Source of the DNA: Eggerthellaceae bacterium
Lineage (GTDB): Bacteria > Actinomycetota > Coriobacteriia > Coriobacteriales > Eggerthellaceae
Assembly (NCBI GenBank): GCA_017559045.1
Contig: JAFYTB010000231.1
Span: forward strand, 1-5,102
Direction of reading: 5' to 3'
Length of the DNA stretch: 5,102 bases
Shown here: piece by piece, positions 1 to 5,102 of the stretch
Layout of the letters: every line of letters begins with the position of its first letter
Position numbering within the stretch: the first letter of the stretch is position 1
Notes under the pieces: model-generated
Told to the model about the DNA's origin: nothing
What the model saw: only the letters and a program-made list of their open reading frames with translations
The model's database searches: none
Program-made: the position numbers and the translations under genes

Positions 1-1279
1 GCACCACTTCGCCACCACGTGCCAAGGGTGCGAGAATCGTCTCGAAACGCTTGCCCAGAAGAGTCTTTCGGCGCATATCATCCATGGGGTCGACGATAGC
101 CTCGGACGCATGCACGCCGTGGAAGACATCGAACACCATGTCGCCCGCAATGGAACCATCGGCGTTGTAGTAACGGCGCACGTCAAGCACGCCAGGCGTA
201 GTCAGCTTTGCCGCCGTCTCGGAGATCTTGAGCTTATCGACCCACTCCCCCGTCTCGGCATCGCGCACCGCCGAAAGCTTGTACACACCACCGAGCGTGG
301 GCTGATCGTAAGCAGTGGCAAGCTTGGTACCAACGCCGAAGGAAGTAGCCGGCGTACGCTCCTCAAGAATAGCCTTGATGGCGTACTCATCGAGATCGTT
401 GGAAAGCACAATGCCGCACTCGCTAAGACCCGCCTCATCGAGCATGGTGCGCGCCATCTTCGCCAACCAGGGAAGGTCGCCCGAGTCGATGCGAATAGCA
501 GAGAGCTTCTCGCCGCGATCGCGCATCTCGAGACCAACCGTAATGGCATTGCGAATTCCCTCGACAACATCATAGGTGTCGACCAGAAGCACGCAATTAT
601 GGGGGAAAGCCTTTGCGTACTCACGGAATGCCGTCAGCTCATCGTCAAAGGACATGACCCACGAATGAGCATGGGTTCCAGAGACCGGAAGATCGAAGAC
701 GCGGCCGGCGAGCACGTTGCTCGTCGACGCACAGCCGCCCACAACGGCAGCACGGCTTGCCCACACTCCGCCCATTCCCTGGGCGCGACGAAGGCCGAAC
801 TCGGCAACCGGGCGACCCTCGGCAGCGCGGCAAACACGCGCGGCCTTCGTGGCAATAAGGGTCTGGAAGTTCACGCAATTCAGAAGGGCCGTCTCGAGCA
901 GCTGACACTCAATGATGGGGCCCTTCACGCGAACGATCGGCTCATACGGGAAGACCACGGTTCCCTCGAGCACGGCGTCAATGTCGCACGTCAGGCGGAA
1001 ATCAGCCAGATATTCAAGAAAACCCTCGCTGAACAGAGGCTTTCCACCTGCGGTCTCAATGCTTGCCAGATATGCGATATCGCCCTCGGTAAACACGAAA
1101 CGCTCGATCATATCGGCAAGCTGAGCCATGCCACACGCCACCGCGTAACCTCCGTTGAAGGGGTAATCGCGGAACGACATGTGGAAACACGCCTCTTCAT
1201 CTACCTTGCCCGCAGCCCAGTAGCCCTGAGCCATGGTGAGCTGATAAAGGTCAGTCAGAAGCGCGTAGTTGGTATCCAT
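1..1279 (-). CDS. pncB: Nicotinate phosphoribosyltransferase, 5' portion (3' end beyond the window)
   Basis: Cytoplasmic enzyme of the Preiss-Handler NAD salvage route. It joins nicotinate to PRPP to give nicotinate mononucleotide, with ATP hydrolysis driving the reaction. I translated the reverse strand by hand: 426 codons are open from ATG at 1279 to the window edge. The N-terminus MDTNYALLTDLYQLTMAQGY is the classic NAPRTase opening, with the Tyr/Gln/Met region that shapes the nicotinate site. Further family motifs are EFGLRRAQG (about residues 160-168), SGTHAHSW (200-207, the conserved active-site His region), RIDSGDL (263-269), SNDLDE (293-298) and FGVGT (314-318). Gram-positive long-form family members run about 480-490 residues, so roughly 60 C-terminal residues are probably missing. 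The start overlaps the ricT stop as TAATG and has a strong ribosome-binding site, which implies coupled translation. No frameshift or missing motif is seen. The family call is secure; whether the enzyme has other substrates is unknown. Confidence 0.96.
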   Translation of the reverse strand, partial: MDTNYALLTDLYQLTMAQGYWAAGKVDEEACFHMSFRDYPFNGGYAVACGMAQLADMIERFVFTEGDIAYLASIETAGGKPLFSEGFLEYLADFRLTCDIDAVLEGTVVFPYEPIVRVKGPIIECQLLETALLNCVNFQTLIATKAARVCRAAEGRPVAEFGLRRAQGMGGVWASRAAVVGGCASTSNVLAGRVFDLPVSGTHAHSWVMSFDDELTAFREYAKAFPHNCVLLVDTYDVVEGIRNAITVGLEMRDRGEKLSAIRIDSGDLPWLAKMARTMLDEAGLSECGIVLSNDLDEYAIKAILEERTPATSFGVGTKLATAYDQPTLGGVYKLSAVRDAETGEWVDKLKISETAAKLTTPGVLDVRRYYNADGSIAGDMVFDVFHGVHASEAIVDPMDDMRRKTLLGKRFETILAPLARGGEVV

Positions 1280-2937
1280 TACTGGGATCCTCCTTGATTC
1301 TTGGAAGAATCGCCTTGCGGCTTACGACGGCGGGGGCGGCGATGACGCTGCGCTTCGCCCTGAGAGCGCTCAGCGGAAGCAGCCTTTGCATTGTCGGATG
1401 CAGCAGAATCTGCAGCGGGCTTACCCTGGTTCTTTCCTCCACGCAGCGCAGAAGACTTCTGACCGGGACGCACGCTGGGCTTGCCCTGCGAAGACTGATC
1501 GGCGACATTGCGAGAAGATCCTTCGCGAGTAGAAGCGGAATCAGCCTGCTTCCTCTCTCGCCTCGTCCTCGAGGAACGGTTCGAACCCTTGCCCTCGGAT
1601 TTCGAGGACTTGCCCTCAGCGCGCTCTGCACGATCGCCGCGCTTAGGAGCATCAGTGCGAGCGGTTTCTGCAGCCGCAGTCTCACGAGAACCCTCAACGC
1701 GATGGCCGCGAGAACGGCTACGACGTCCGGAGCGGGTCTCCCCCTCAGCCTTCACGGAAGAAGACTTGGCTTCGGACTCGATGGGTGCTGCAATGGGCAT
1801 AACCGACTCGCCCTCACCTGCGGCGATCTTCGTGGATCGACGACGCGGCTTGCGCGTCTCTGCCACAGGCTCAGCCGCCTTCTGAGAAGCGGAACCGCGG
1901 CCACGGCGACTACGACGGGAATCAGAGGACGGAGCCTCCTCAGATGCAGCAGGACGCTTGGACTTCGAGGAAGCGTTGCGGCGAACCGCACCCTTCTCGG
2001 CAAGCTTGTCGGAACCCGTGAACTGAGACGTCAGGAACGTAAGGGCCTCGACGCCATAACCGGGCACGGACTCAGCCGTTGCTGCCTCCCAGGCCTCCTC
2101 GCCAACACTCGTGGGGCGGGTGCCCTCTTCAGCGGGCTCATTGAAATCAGCGAGCGGAACCTTCACAGGCTTCTCGTCGCCTACCTTAAGCACAACGATC
2201 TCACGCGGAACATCGAGCTCGACAACCTTGGCGGCGCCAGCAGGAGTCTGGATGGTGGCGTTCATCTTGGGCGCACGGCTCTTGAAATCCTTGTAGGCAT
2301 CGTATTCGTAACGCAGGCAGCACATGAGGCGACCGCACAGGCCGGAGATCTTCTGCGGGTTCAGCGAAAGATCCTGCTCCTTCGCCATGCGGATGCTCAC
2401 CGGGCAGAACTCGCCGCCCATGCGCTTGCAACACAGCTCCTGGCCGCAGTGGCCCAGGCCACCCACCATGCGAGCCTCGTCGCGCACGCCAATCTGACGC
2501 ATATCGATGCGCACCTTGAAGTGGGAAGCAAGGCGACGAACCAGCTCGCGGAAATCGATGCGGTCCTCAGCCTCAAAATAGAAGACCGCCTTGTCGCCAT
2601 CGAGAAGGAACTCGACGGAAACGGGACGCATCTCAGGATGAGCCTCGGCAGCCATCTGCTTGAAAACGGGCAGGGCCTCACGGCTCCTCTCCTGCATCTC
2701 TGCGGCGAACTCGGTGTCCTCAGGCGTAGCAAGACGCAGCACGGGCTTAAGCGGAGACTTCAAGGCGGCGATTTCCTCATCGCTCACCTCGAGAAGATTC
2801 GCCGCAGCAACACCGTACTCGGTGCCACGGGCGGTCTCAACCACAACAGGGTCATCCTTGACGATCTCGAGATCGCCCGGATCGAACCACAGGGTGCGGG
2901 GGTTATTTGCAAGATTAATCGGTGCTACCCGAACCAT
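1279..2937 (-). CDS. ricT: RicT/YaaT-family PSP1-domain protein with long disordered C-terminal tail
   Basis: A 552-residue protein. Residues about 1-265 form the RicT (YaaT) PSP1 C-terminal-family core. It contains ARGTEYG (36-42), GGLGHCGQELCC (159-170), the diagnostic SIRMAKEQDLSLNP (181-194) and ISGLCGRLMCCLRYE (197-211). Seven cysteines (164, 169, 170, 178, 201, 206, 207) include the spaced pairs that in Bacillus subtilis RicT help bind a [4Fe-4S] cluster. In that species RicT acts with RicA and RicF as the Y-complex, steering RNase Y processing, biofilm formation, competence and sporulation; RicA and RicF are not in this window. B. subtilis RicT is about 275 residues, so this protein is twice as long because of its tail (about 311-552), which is rich in Ser, Arg, Lys, Glu and Ala. 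The ATG start has AGAGAGG 6 nt upstream and overlaps the holB end by 23 bp. The family is certain; the same role in this organism is inferred. Confidence 0.93.
   Translation of the reverse strand: MVRVAPINLANNPRTLWFDPGDLEIVKDDPVVVETARGTEYGVAAANLLEVSDEEIAALKSPLKPVLRLATPEDTEFAAEMQERSREALPVFKQMAAEAHPEMRPVSVEFLLDGDKAVFYFEAEDRIDFRELVRRLASHFKVRIDMRQIGVRDEARMVGGLGHCGQELCCKRMGGEFCPVSIRMAKEQDLSLNPQKISGLCGRLMCCLRYEYDAYKDFKSRAPKMNATIQTPAGAAKVVELDVPREIVVLKVGDEKPVKVPLADFNEPAEEGTRPTSVGEEAWEAATAESVPGYGVEALTFLTSQFTGSDKLAEKGAVRRNASSKSKRPAASEEAPSSDSRRSRRGRGSASQKAAEPVAETRKPRRRSTKIAAGEGESVMPIAAPIESEAKSSSVKAEGETRSGRRSRSRGHRVEGSRETAAAETARTDAPKRGDRAERAEGKSSKSEGKGSNRSSRTRRERKQADSASTREGSSRNVADQSSQGKPSVRPGQKSSALRGGKNQGKPAADSAASDNAKAASAERSQGEAQRHRRPRRRKPQGDSSKNQGGSQ
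1289..1295 (-). promoter_or_regulatory. Ribosome-binding site of pncB
   Basis: On the minus strand the sequence reads AAGGAGG, a near-perfect anti-16S match, 9 nt before the ATG at 1279. It lies inside the last codons of ricT (the Gln-Gly-Gly codons), so ribosomes finishing ricT are delivered onto it. It fixes the pncB start. Confidence 0.9.
1296..1311 (-). repeat. 16-bp inverted repeat abutting the pncB ribosome-binding site
   Basis: The sequence GATTCTTCCAAGAATC on the minus strand has perfect 7-bp arms around a 2-nt centre and ends exactly where AAGGAGG begins. It sits within the last codons of ricT. As RNA it could form a 6-bp stem with a 4-nt loop; as DNA it could be an operator half-site pair. 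It does not match any NAD-regulator operator that I can recall with confidence. Arms of this length also arise by chance in 5 kb, so any function is only a possibility. Confidence 0.3.
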
Positions 2938-4072
2938 CGAAAACCTCTCTCATTTCAAACAGCAACGCGTCGATACACGTTTCTGGGGATACATTATACG
3001 AAATGGCCTCATCACAGCGATCCAGCGCCGCGAAGGCCGCAATCAGTCGCGCCTCGTCAGTGGCCATAGCGGCCTCTTCGATATCGCGAAGAACATCAAC
3101 ATTGATAGCAAGATCGGGCGTCGCAGCGCACACCACCATGACATCTCGCATCCACGAGCGCATGATAGCCGTAAGCTGACGCAGGCACTCGGTGGTTTTC
3201 GCCGAGAGCTGACGCTTATTACGCGCCTCAATCTGCCTAATTGCCGACTTAGCCAGGAAGTCGGCGTTTTCCGCAAGCTCAGATTCCTGAGCCTCACGAA
3301 CCACATCGAGCGGAGCCTTCGATGCACTCACCAAAGATGCCGCATAGCTCAAGAGATCCCAGTCATCAGCATGGCGCAGGGACGCCATAACGTCGAGCAC
3401 CTTGCGACGAAACGCCAGGCGCTCATTACCAGGCGCCTTGAGGAATTCCACCGCACGAGTGATAGAACCACCGCAAGCCTCGATTGCGATTCTCGCATTC
3501 TCGAGCGAAGCTCCCGTGTTCTGAACCACGATACCCGCCGCCTCGCTTGCCGGAATGTGGCGGAAAGGCACAACCTGACAGCGAGAAAGGATGGTGGGCA
3601 GTACGCTTTCTCGCGTACGACCCAGCAGGATGAGAACCACATCAGCCGGCGGCTCCTCAAGCGTTTTAAGGAAGGCGTTTGCCGCGGCGGTCCCCAGAAG
3701 ATCGGCGCGATCGATGATGTAGAACTTGCGCGTAGCCTGAATGGGAGCAAGCGCGGTGTCAGCCACGATCTCGCGAATCTGCTCGACGAGGTATCCGTTC
3801 GCGCCCGCCGGAGCGTAGTAGCGAACATCCGGGTGCTTGCGCTTCATCACGCGCCCGCACGCCGTGCAATCGCCGCACATGCCGCCACGCGGACCCTTAG
3901 GCCCCTTGGGGCACATAATGGCCTGCGCCAGCGCATAAGCCGCCATGGTCTTGTTAGATCCCGCCGGCCCCGTAAACAGATAGGCATGGCTCACGCGACC
4001 TGCCGTCATGGACGTGCGCAGGAAATCGCGAACCTGCGGCTGGCCGAGAATTCCGTCAAAGGCGTCAGCCAC
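2915..4072 (-). CDS. holB: DNA polymerase III clamp-loader subunit delta'
   Basis: A 385-residue AAA+ protein, the delta' subunit of the clamp-loader complex, which opens the beta sliding clamp and places it on primed DNA at the replication fork. It opens with the typical DAFDGILGQPQV segment. The P-loop region is GPAGSNKT (35-42). A zinc module follows with Cys54, Cys66, Cys69 and Cys72 (CGDCTACG around 66-73). Next come the Walker B-like IIDRAD (119-124), NAFLKTLEEPP (132-142) and the SRC motif LSRCQVVPF (162-170), whose Arg is the trans-acting arginine finger of clamp loaders. The C-terminal half is a less conserved helical collar region. I chose GTG at 4072 because GGGAGG lies 8 nt upstream; longer ATG starts at 4126 and 4165 would only add non-family sequence. 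It overlaps tmk by 8 bp and ricT by 23 bp. One P-loop Gly is replaced by Asn. Confidence 0.94.
   Translation of the reverse strand: MADAFDGILGQPQVRDFLRTSMTAGRVSHAYLFTGPAGSNKTMAAYALAQAIMCPKGPKGPRGGMCGDCTACGRVMKRKHPDVRYYAPAGANGYLVEQIREIVADTALAPIQATRKFYIIDRADLLGTAAANAFLKTLEEPPADVVLILLGRTRESVLPTILSRCQVVPFRHIPASEAAGIVVQNTGASLENARIAIEACGGSITRAVEFLKAPGNERLAFRRKVLDVMASLRHADDWDLLSYAASLVSASKAPLDVVREAQESELAENADFLAKSAIRQIEARNKRQLSAKTTECLRQLTAIMRSWMRDVMVVCAATPDLAINVDVLRDIEEAAMATDEARLIAAFAALDRCDEAISYNVSPETCIDALLFEMREVFDGSGSTD
2944..2950 (-). promoter_or_regulatory. Ribosome-binding site of ricT
   Basis: The minus strand reads AGAGAGG with a 6-nt spacer to the ATG at 2937. It is embedded in the last codons of holB and supports the chosen ricT start and coupled translation. 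The match is moderate, weaker than the site before pncB. Confidence 0.7.
2993..2998 (-). promoter_or_regulatory. Possible -10 element of an internal promoter for ricT-pncB
   Basis: A perfect TATAAT lies on the minus strand inside the 3' end of holB, about 56 nt before the ricT ATG. It falls in a locally AT-richer patch of a GC-rich gene and uses the codons TAT AAT for Tyr-Asn. I see no good TTGACA-like element 16-18 nt upstream and no extended -10 TG, so the promoter call is weak. Confidence 0.25.
3243..3265. repeat. 8-bp perfect hairpin inside holB, terminator-like on the plus strand
   Basis: GCCGACTT and AAGTCGGC flank a 7-nt loop (3251-3257). On the plus strand the stem is followed by GTTTT, giving the look of a short Rho-independent terminator for antisense transcripts. 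On the minus strand the same bases encode NADFLAKSA of HolB and are not followed by a T-run. The T-run is short, so terminator activity is doubtful. Confidence 0.25.
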
Positions 4073-4820
4073 GCTGCTCGCCTCCCATCGCCTTGCCAAA
4101 AGAGCCAGACTGGGCGAAAGGATCATCGAGCACCGCGAAGAACTCCTCGCAGCACACGCTTGCATCGCGCATCCAAGCGAACAGATCGGAAAGCTCGTGG
4201 AATATCATGGCCGACGTGAGCGAACGCTCGTTGGAGGAATCCACAACGCGAACGCGATCGGGATCTTCTTCGGCAAGCGCCAGGAAACCCGCAGCAACTC
4301 GCGTGTGGAAATCAAATCCCGCAAGTTCGAGCCTGTCGGCAGCCGCACGATGCGCCGCACGAACGAGGCCGCTTTCTGCACTGGAAGAAGCATCTCCAAG
4401 CGTCAGAAGAATGGTGCGGTCGGGCACCAAGCCACCCGTCGCAAAACTGTTAGCCGCATCGACGAAAGCCCTATCGAGCCCTCGACCGAAGGCCTGATAG
4501 GCAACAGTGGAGTCATAGAAGCGGTCGCAAAGCACCACGACGCCGCGCTCAAGGGCGGGCTTGATAACTTCAGCAACGATCTGAGCACGCGCAGCCTCGT
4601 AAATGAGAAGCTCGGCTTCAGGGGCCATCGCCTCATGCGCAGGGTCAAGCACCACGGCACGCAGCTGCTCGCCCACCGTCGTTCCGCCAGGCTCACGCAA
4701 GCACAGCACCTCGAAGCCGCGCGCCTTCAGCGCGTCGGCCAGAAAGCGGATATGCGTAGACTTGCCAACGCCATCGCCGCCTTCAAAGGTAATGAATATG
4801 CCCTGCTCTCTGCCGGTCAC
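4065..4820 (-). CDS. tmk: Thymidylate kinase (dTMP kinase)
   Basis: A cytoplasmic kinase that phosphorylates dTMP to dTDP with ATP, an essential step to dTTP. It is 251 residues from the GTG at 4820. The P-loop is EGGDGVGKST (13-22), followed by LREPGGT (41-47), which contributes to the dTMP site. The LLIYEAARAQ helix (71-80) and CDRFYDSTVAYQAFGRGLD (98-116) carry the DR(Y/F/H) motif. A LID-like segment has Arg154, Arg158 and Arg163. Absence of Arg in the P-loop with basic residues in the LID fits the type II (E. coli-like) class. I preferred GTG 4820 over GTG 4850 because GAGG is correctly spaced and the P-loop then begins near residue 13, as in the family. At 251 residues it is longer than the usual 205-215, mainly through about 30 extra C-terminal residues. 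It follows the malic enzyme gene by 20 nt and overlaps holB by 8 bp. Confidence 0.95.
   Translation of the reverse strand: MTGREQGIFITFEGGDGVGKSTHIRFLADALKARGFEVLCLREPGGTTVGEQLRAVVLDPAHEAMAPEAELLIYEAARAQIVAEVIKPALERGVVVLCDRFYDSTVAYQAFGRGLDRAFVDAANSFATGGLVPDRTILLTLGDASSSAESGLVRAAHRAAADRLELAGFDFHTRVAAGFLALAEEDPDRVRVVDSSNERSLTSAMIFHELSDLFAWMRDASVCCEEFFAVLDDPFAQSGSFGKAMGGEQRG
4081..4086 (-). promoter_or_regulatory. Ribosome-binding site of holB
   Basis: GGGAGG on the minus strand, 8 nt before the GTG at 4072 and within the last codons of tmk (Met-Gly-Gly). It decides the holB start against the upstream ATG codons and indicates translational coupling with tmk. Confidence 0.85.
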
Positions 4821-4826
4821 GCCCCG

Positions 4827-4830
4827 CCTC
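4827..4830 (-). promoter_or_regulatory. Ribosome-binding site of tmk
   Basis: GAGG on the minus strand lies 6 nt before the GTG at 4820, in the 20-nt gap after the malic enzyme stop. A second purine run, GGAAGGA (4833-4839), is 12 nt from the same start and too far to be optimal. Both favour GTG 4820 as the start rather than GTG 4850, which overlaps the malic enzyme gene. Confidence 0.6.
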
Positions 4831-4840
4831 AATCCTTCCG

Positions 4841-5102
4841 CTACACGCACGCACGAACCGCAGATGCAACTGCTTCAGCAACGCGGGGGTCGAACGGATC
4901 GGGCATGATGAAGTCCTCGGAAAGCTGGTCATCGGACACCAGGTTAGCCAGCGCGCTTGCGGCGGCAAGCTTCATCTCGAGAGTAATGCGCTCAGCGCGA
5001 GCCTCCAGCGCACCACGGAAGATTCCCGGGAAAGCGACGACGTTATTCACCTGATTGGGGAAGTCGGAACGACCCGTAGCCACAATGCGAGCGCCTGCCG
5101 CC
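4841..5102 (-). CDS. NAD(P)-dependent malic enzyme, C-terminal end (5' part beyond the window)
   Basis: The last 86 complete codons of a malic enzyme, which oxidatively decarboxylates malate to pyruvate and CO2 with reduction of NAD or NADP. The visible protein starts AAGARIVATGRSDFPNQVNN; the NN pair followed by VVAFPGIFRGAL matches the family signature NNxxxFPG, whose asparagines contact malate. It ends with EDFIMPDPFDPRVAEAVA, the usual bacterial short-form ending, and a TAG stop at 4841-4843. Bacterial short-form enzymes are about 390-410 residues, so about a fifth of the protein is seen. The cofactor (NAD or NADP) cannot be told because the Rossmann region is outside. The final codons contain three CGTG tetranucleotides. 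It is only 20 nt from tmk, so it may be the upstream gene of the same transcript. Confidence 0.93.
   Translation of the reverse strand, partial: AAGARIVATGRSDFPNQVNNVVAFPGIFRGALEARAERITLEMKLAAASALANLVSDDQLSEDFIMPDPFDPRVAEAVASAVRACV

Larger units (their letters stand above)
1282..2007 (-). other. Low-complexity, Arg/Ser/Glu-rich tail-coding segment of ricT
   Basis: This segment encodes RicT residues 311-552. No Phe, Tyr, Trp or Cys occurs in it, and only two Leu, so it is very probably intrinsically disordered. Arg/Lys clusters recur, for example RRSRRGR (341-347), RKPRRRSTK (362-370), RSGRRSRSR (402-410), RSSRTRRERK (454-463) and RHRRPRRRKP (531-540). They are separated by acidic or Ser/Ala-rich spacers, and the tetrapeptide QGKP occurs twice (484-487 and 504-507). 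The composition resembles RNA-binding arms such as those of RNase E-type enzymes, but it is not a recognisable homologous domain. Confidence 0.8.

Noticed and set aside
1282..2007. The repetitive-looking tail region as a separate gene, transposon or DNA repeat array
   Set aside because: The reading frame is continuous with the RicT core, there is no tandem nucleotide unit or terminal inverted repeat, and the repetitiveness is in amino-acid composition.
2213..2222. Palindrome TCGAGCTCGA in ricT
   Set aside because: Ten bases encoding Val-Glu-Leu-Asp in the PSP1 core; expected by chance in GC-rich coding DNA.
2862..2875. 14-bp perfect palindrome CGATCTCGAGATCG within ricT
   Set aside because: It encodes the conserved-looking Asp-Leu-Glu-Ile of the N-terminal region, lies inside the gene with no regulatory context, and one such palindrome by chance in 5 kb is not surprising.
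4073..4165. Longer holB starting at ATG 4165 or ATG 4126
   Set aside because: The extra residues do not resemble delta' proteins and would overlap tmk by 60-100 bp. GTG 4072 has GGGAGG at 8 nt and begins at the family's usual N-terminus.
4821..4850. tmk starting at GTG 4850
   Set aside because: It would overlap the malic enzyme gene and add ten residues before the family's usual start; GTG 4820 has a properly spaced GAGG.
4844..4855. Three tandem CACG tetranucleotides (CGTG on the coding strand) at the malic enzyme 3' end
   Set aside because: Only three units encoding Arg-Ala-Cys-Val; too few for a credible phase-variable tract, and slippage would only change the last residues.
110..5054. 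Long open frames on the plus strand (about 110-1297, 1294-3069, 2660-4219 and 4008-5054)
   Set aside because: They lie antisense to well-identified genes, show no recognisable motif, overlap each other, and are expected where G/C-rich third positions remove stop codons from the opposite strand.

Overview
The window is a compact block of five genes, all on the minus strand, with almost no untranslated DNA between them. In transcription order (high to low coordinates) they are: the 3' end of an NAD(P)-dependent malic enzyme gene, tmk (thymidylate kinase), holB (clamp-loader delta' subunit), a ricT/PSP1-family gene, and the first 426 codons of pncB (nicotinate phosphoribosyltransferase), which runs off the low-coordinate edge. 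Junctions are a 20-nt gap (malic enzyme/tmk), an 8-bp overlap (tmk/holB), a 23-bp overlap (holB/ricT) and a 1-bp TAATG overlap (ricT/pncB). Each internal start has a purine-rich ribosome-binding site inside or just after the preceding gene. This is the layout of one translationally coupled operon.

The DNA is GC-rich with mostly G/C third codon positions, which leaves long open frames on the opposite strand; those are not credible genes. The tmk-holB-ricT order is an old arrangement also seen in Bacillus subtilis (there with yaaQ-yaaR between tmk and holB). High GC, Gram-positive-type HolB and RicT, and the GTG starts suggest a high-GC Gram-positive lineage. The best guess is class Coriobacteriia (Eggerthella/Collinsella relatives), inferred from protein resemblance and not proven by this window.

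Region by region: 1-1279 pncB (5' part); 1279-2937 ricT, whose 3' half (about 1282-2007) encodes a long Arg/Ser/Glu-rich disordered tail; 2915-4072 holB; 4065-4820 tmk; 4841-5102 malic enzyme 3' end. No stretch over 300 bases lacks a gene. I see no tRNA, rRNA, CRISPR array, insertion sequence or phage gene.

Functionally, tmk supplies dTDP for DNA synthesis and holB is part of the clamp loader. RicT-type proteins modulate RNase Y-dependent RNA processing in Firmicutes. pncB feeds NAD synthesis, and malic enzyme consumes NAD(P) while making pyruvate. I found no clearly new system. The most unusual parts are the RNase E-like basic tail on RicT, an inverted repeat abutting the pncB ribosome-binding site, a possible internal promoter before ricT, and an altered P-loop in HolB.
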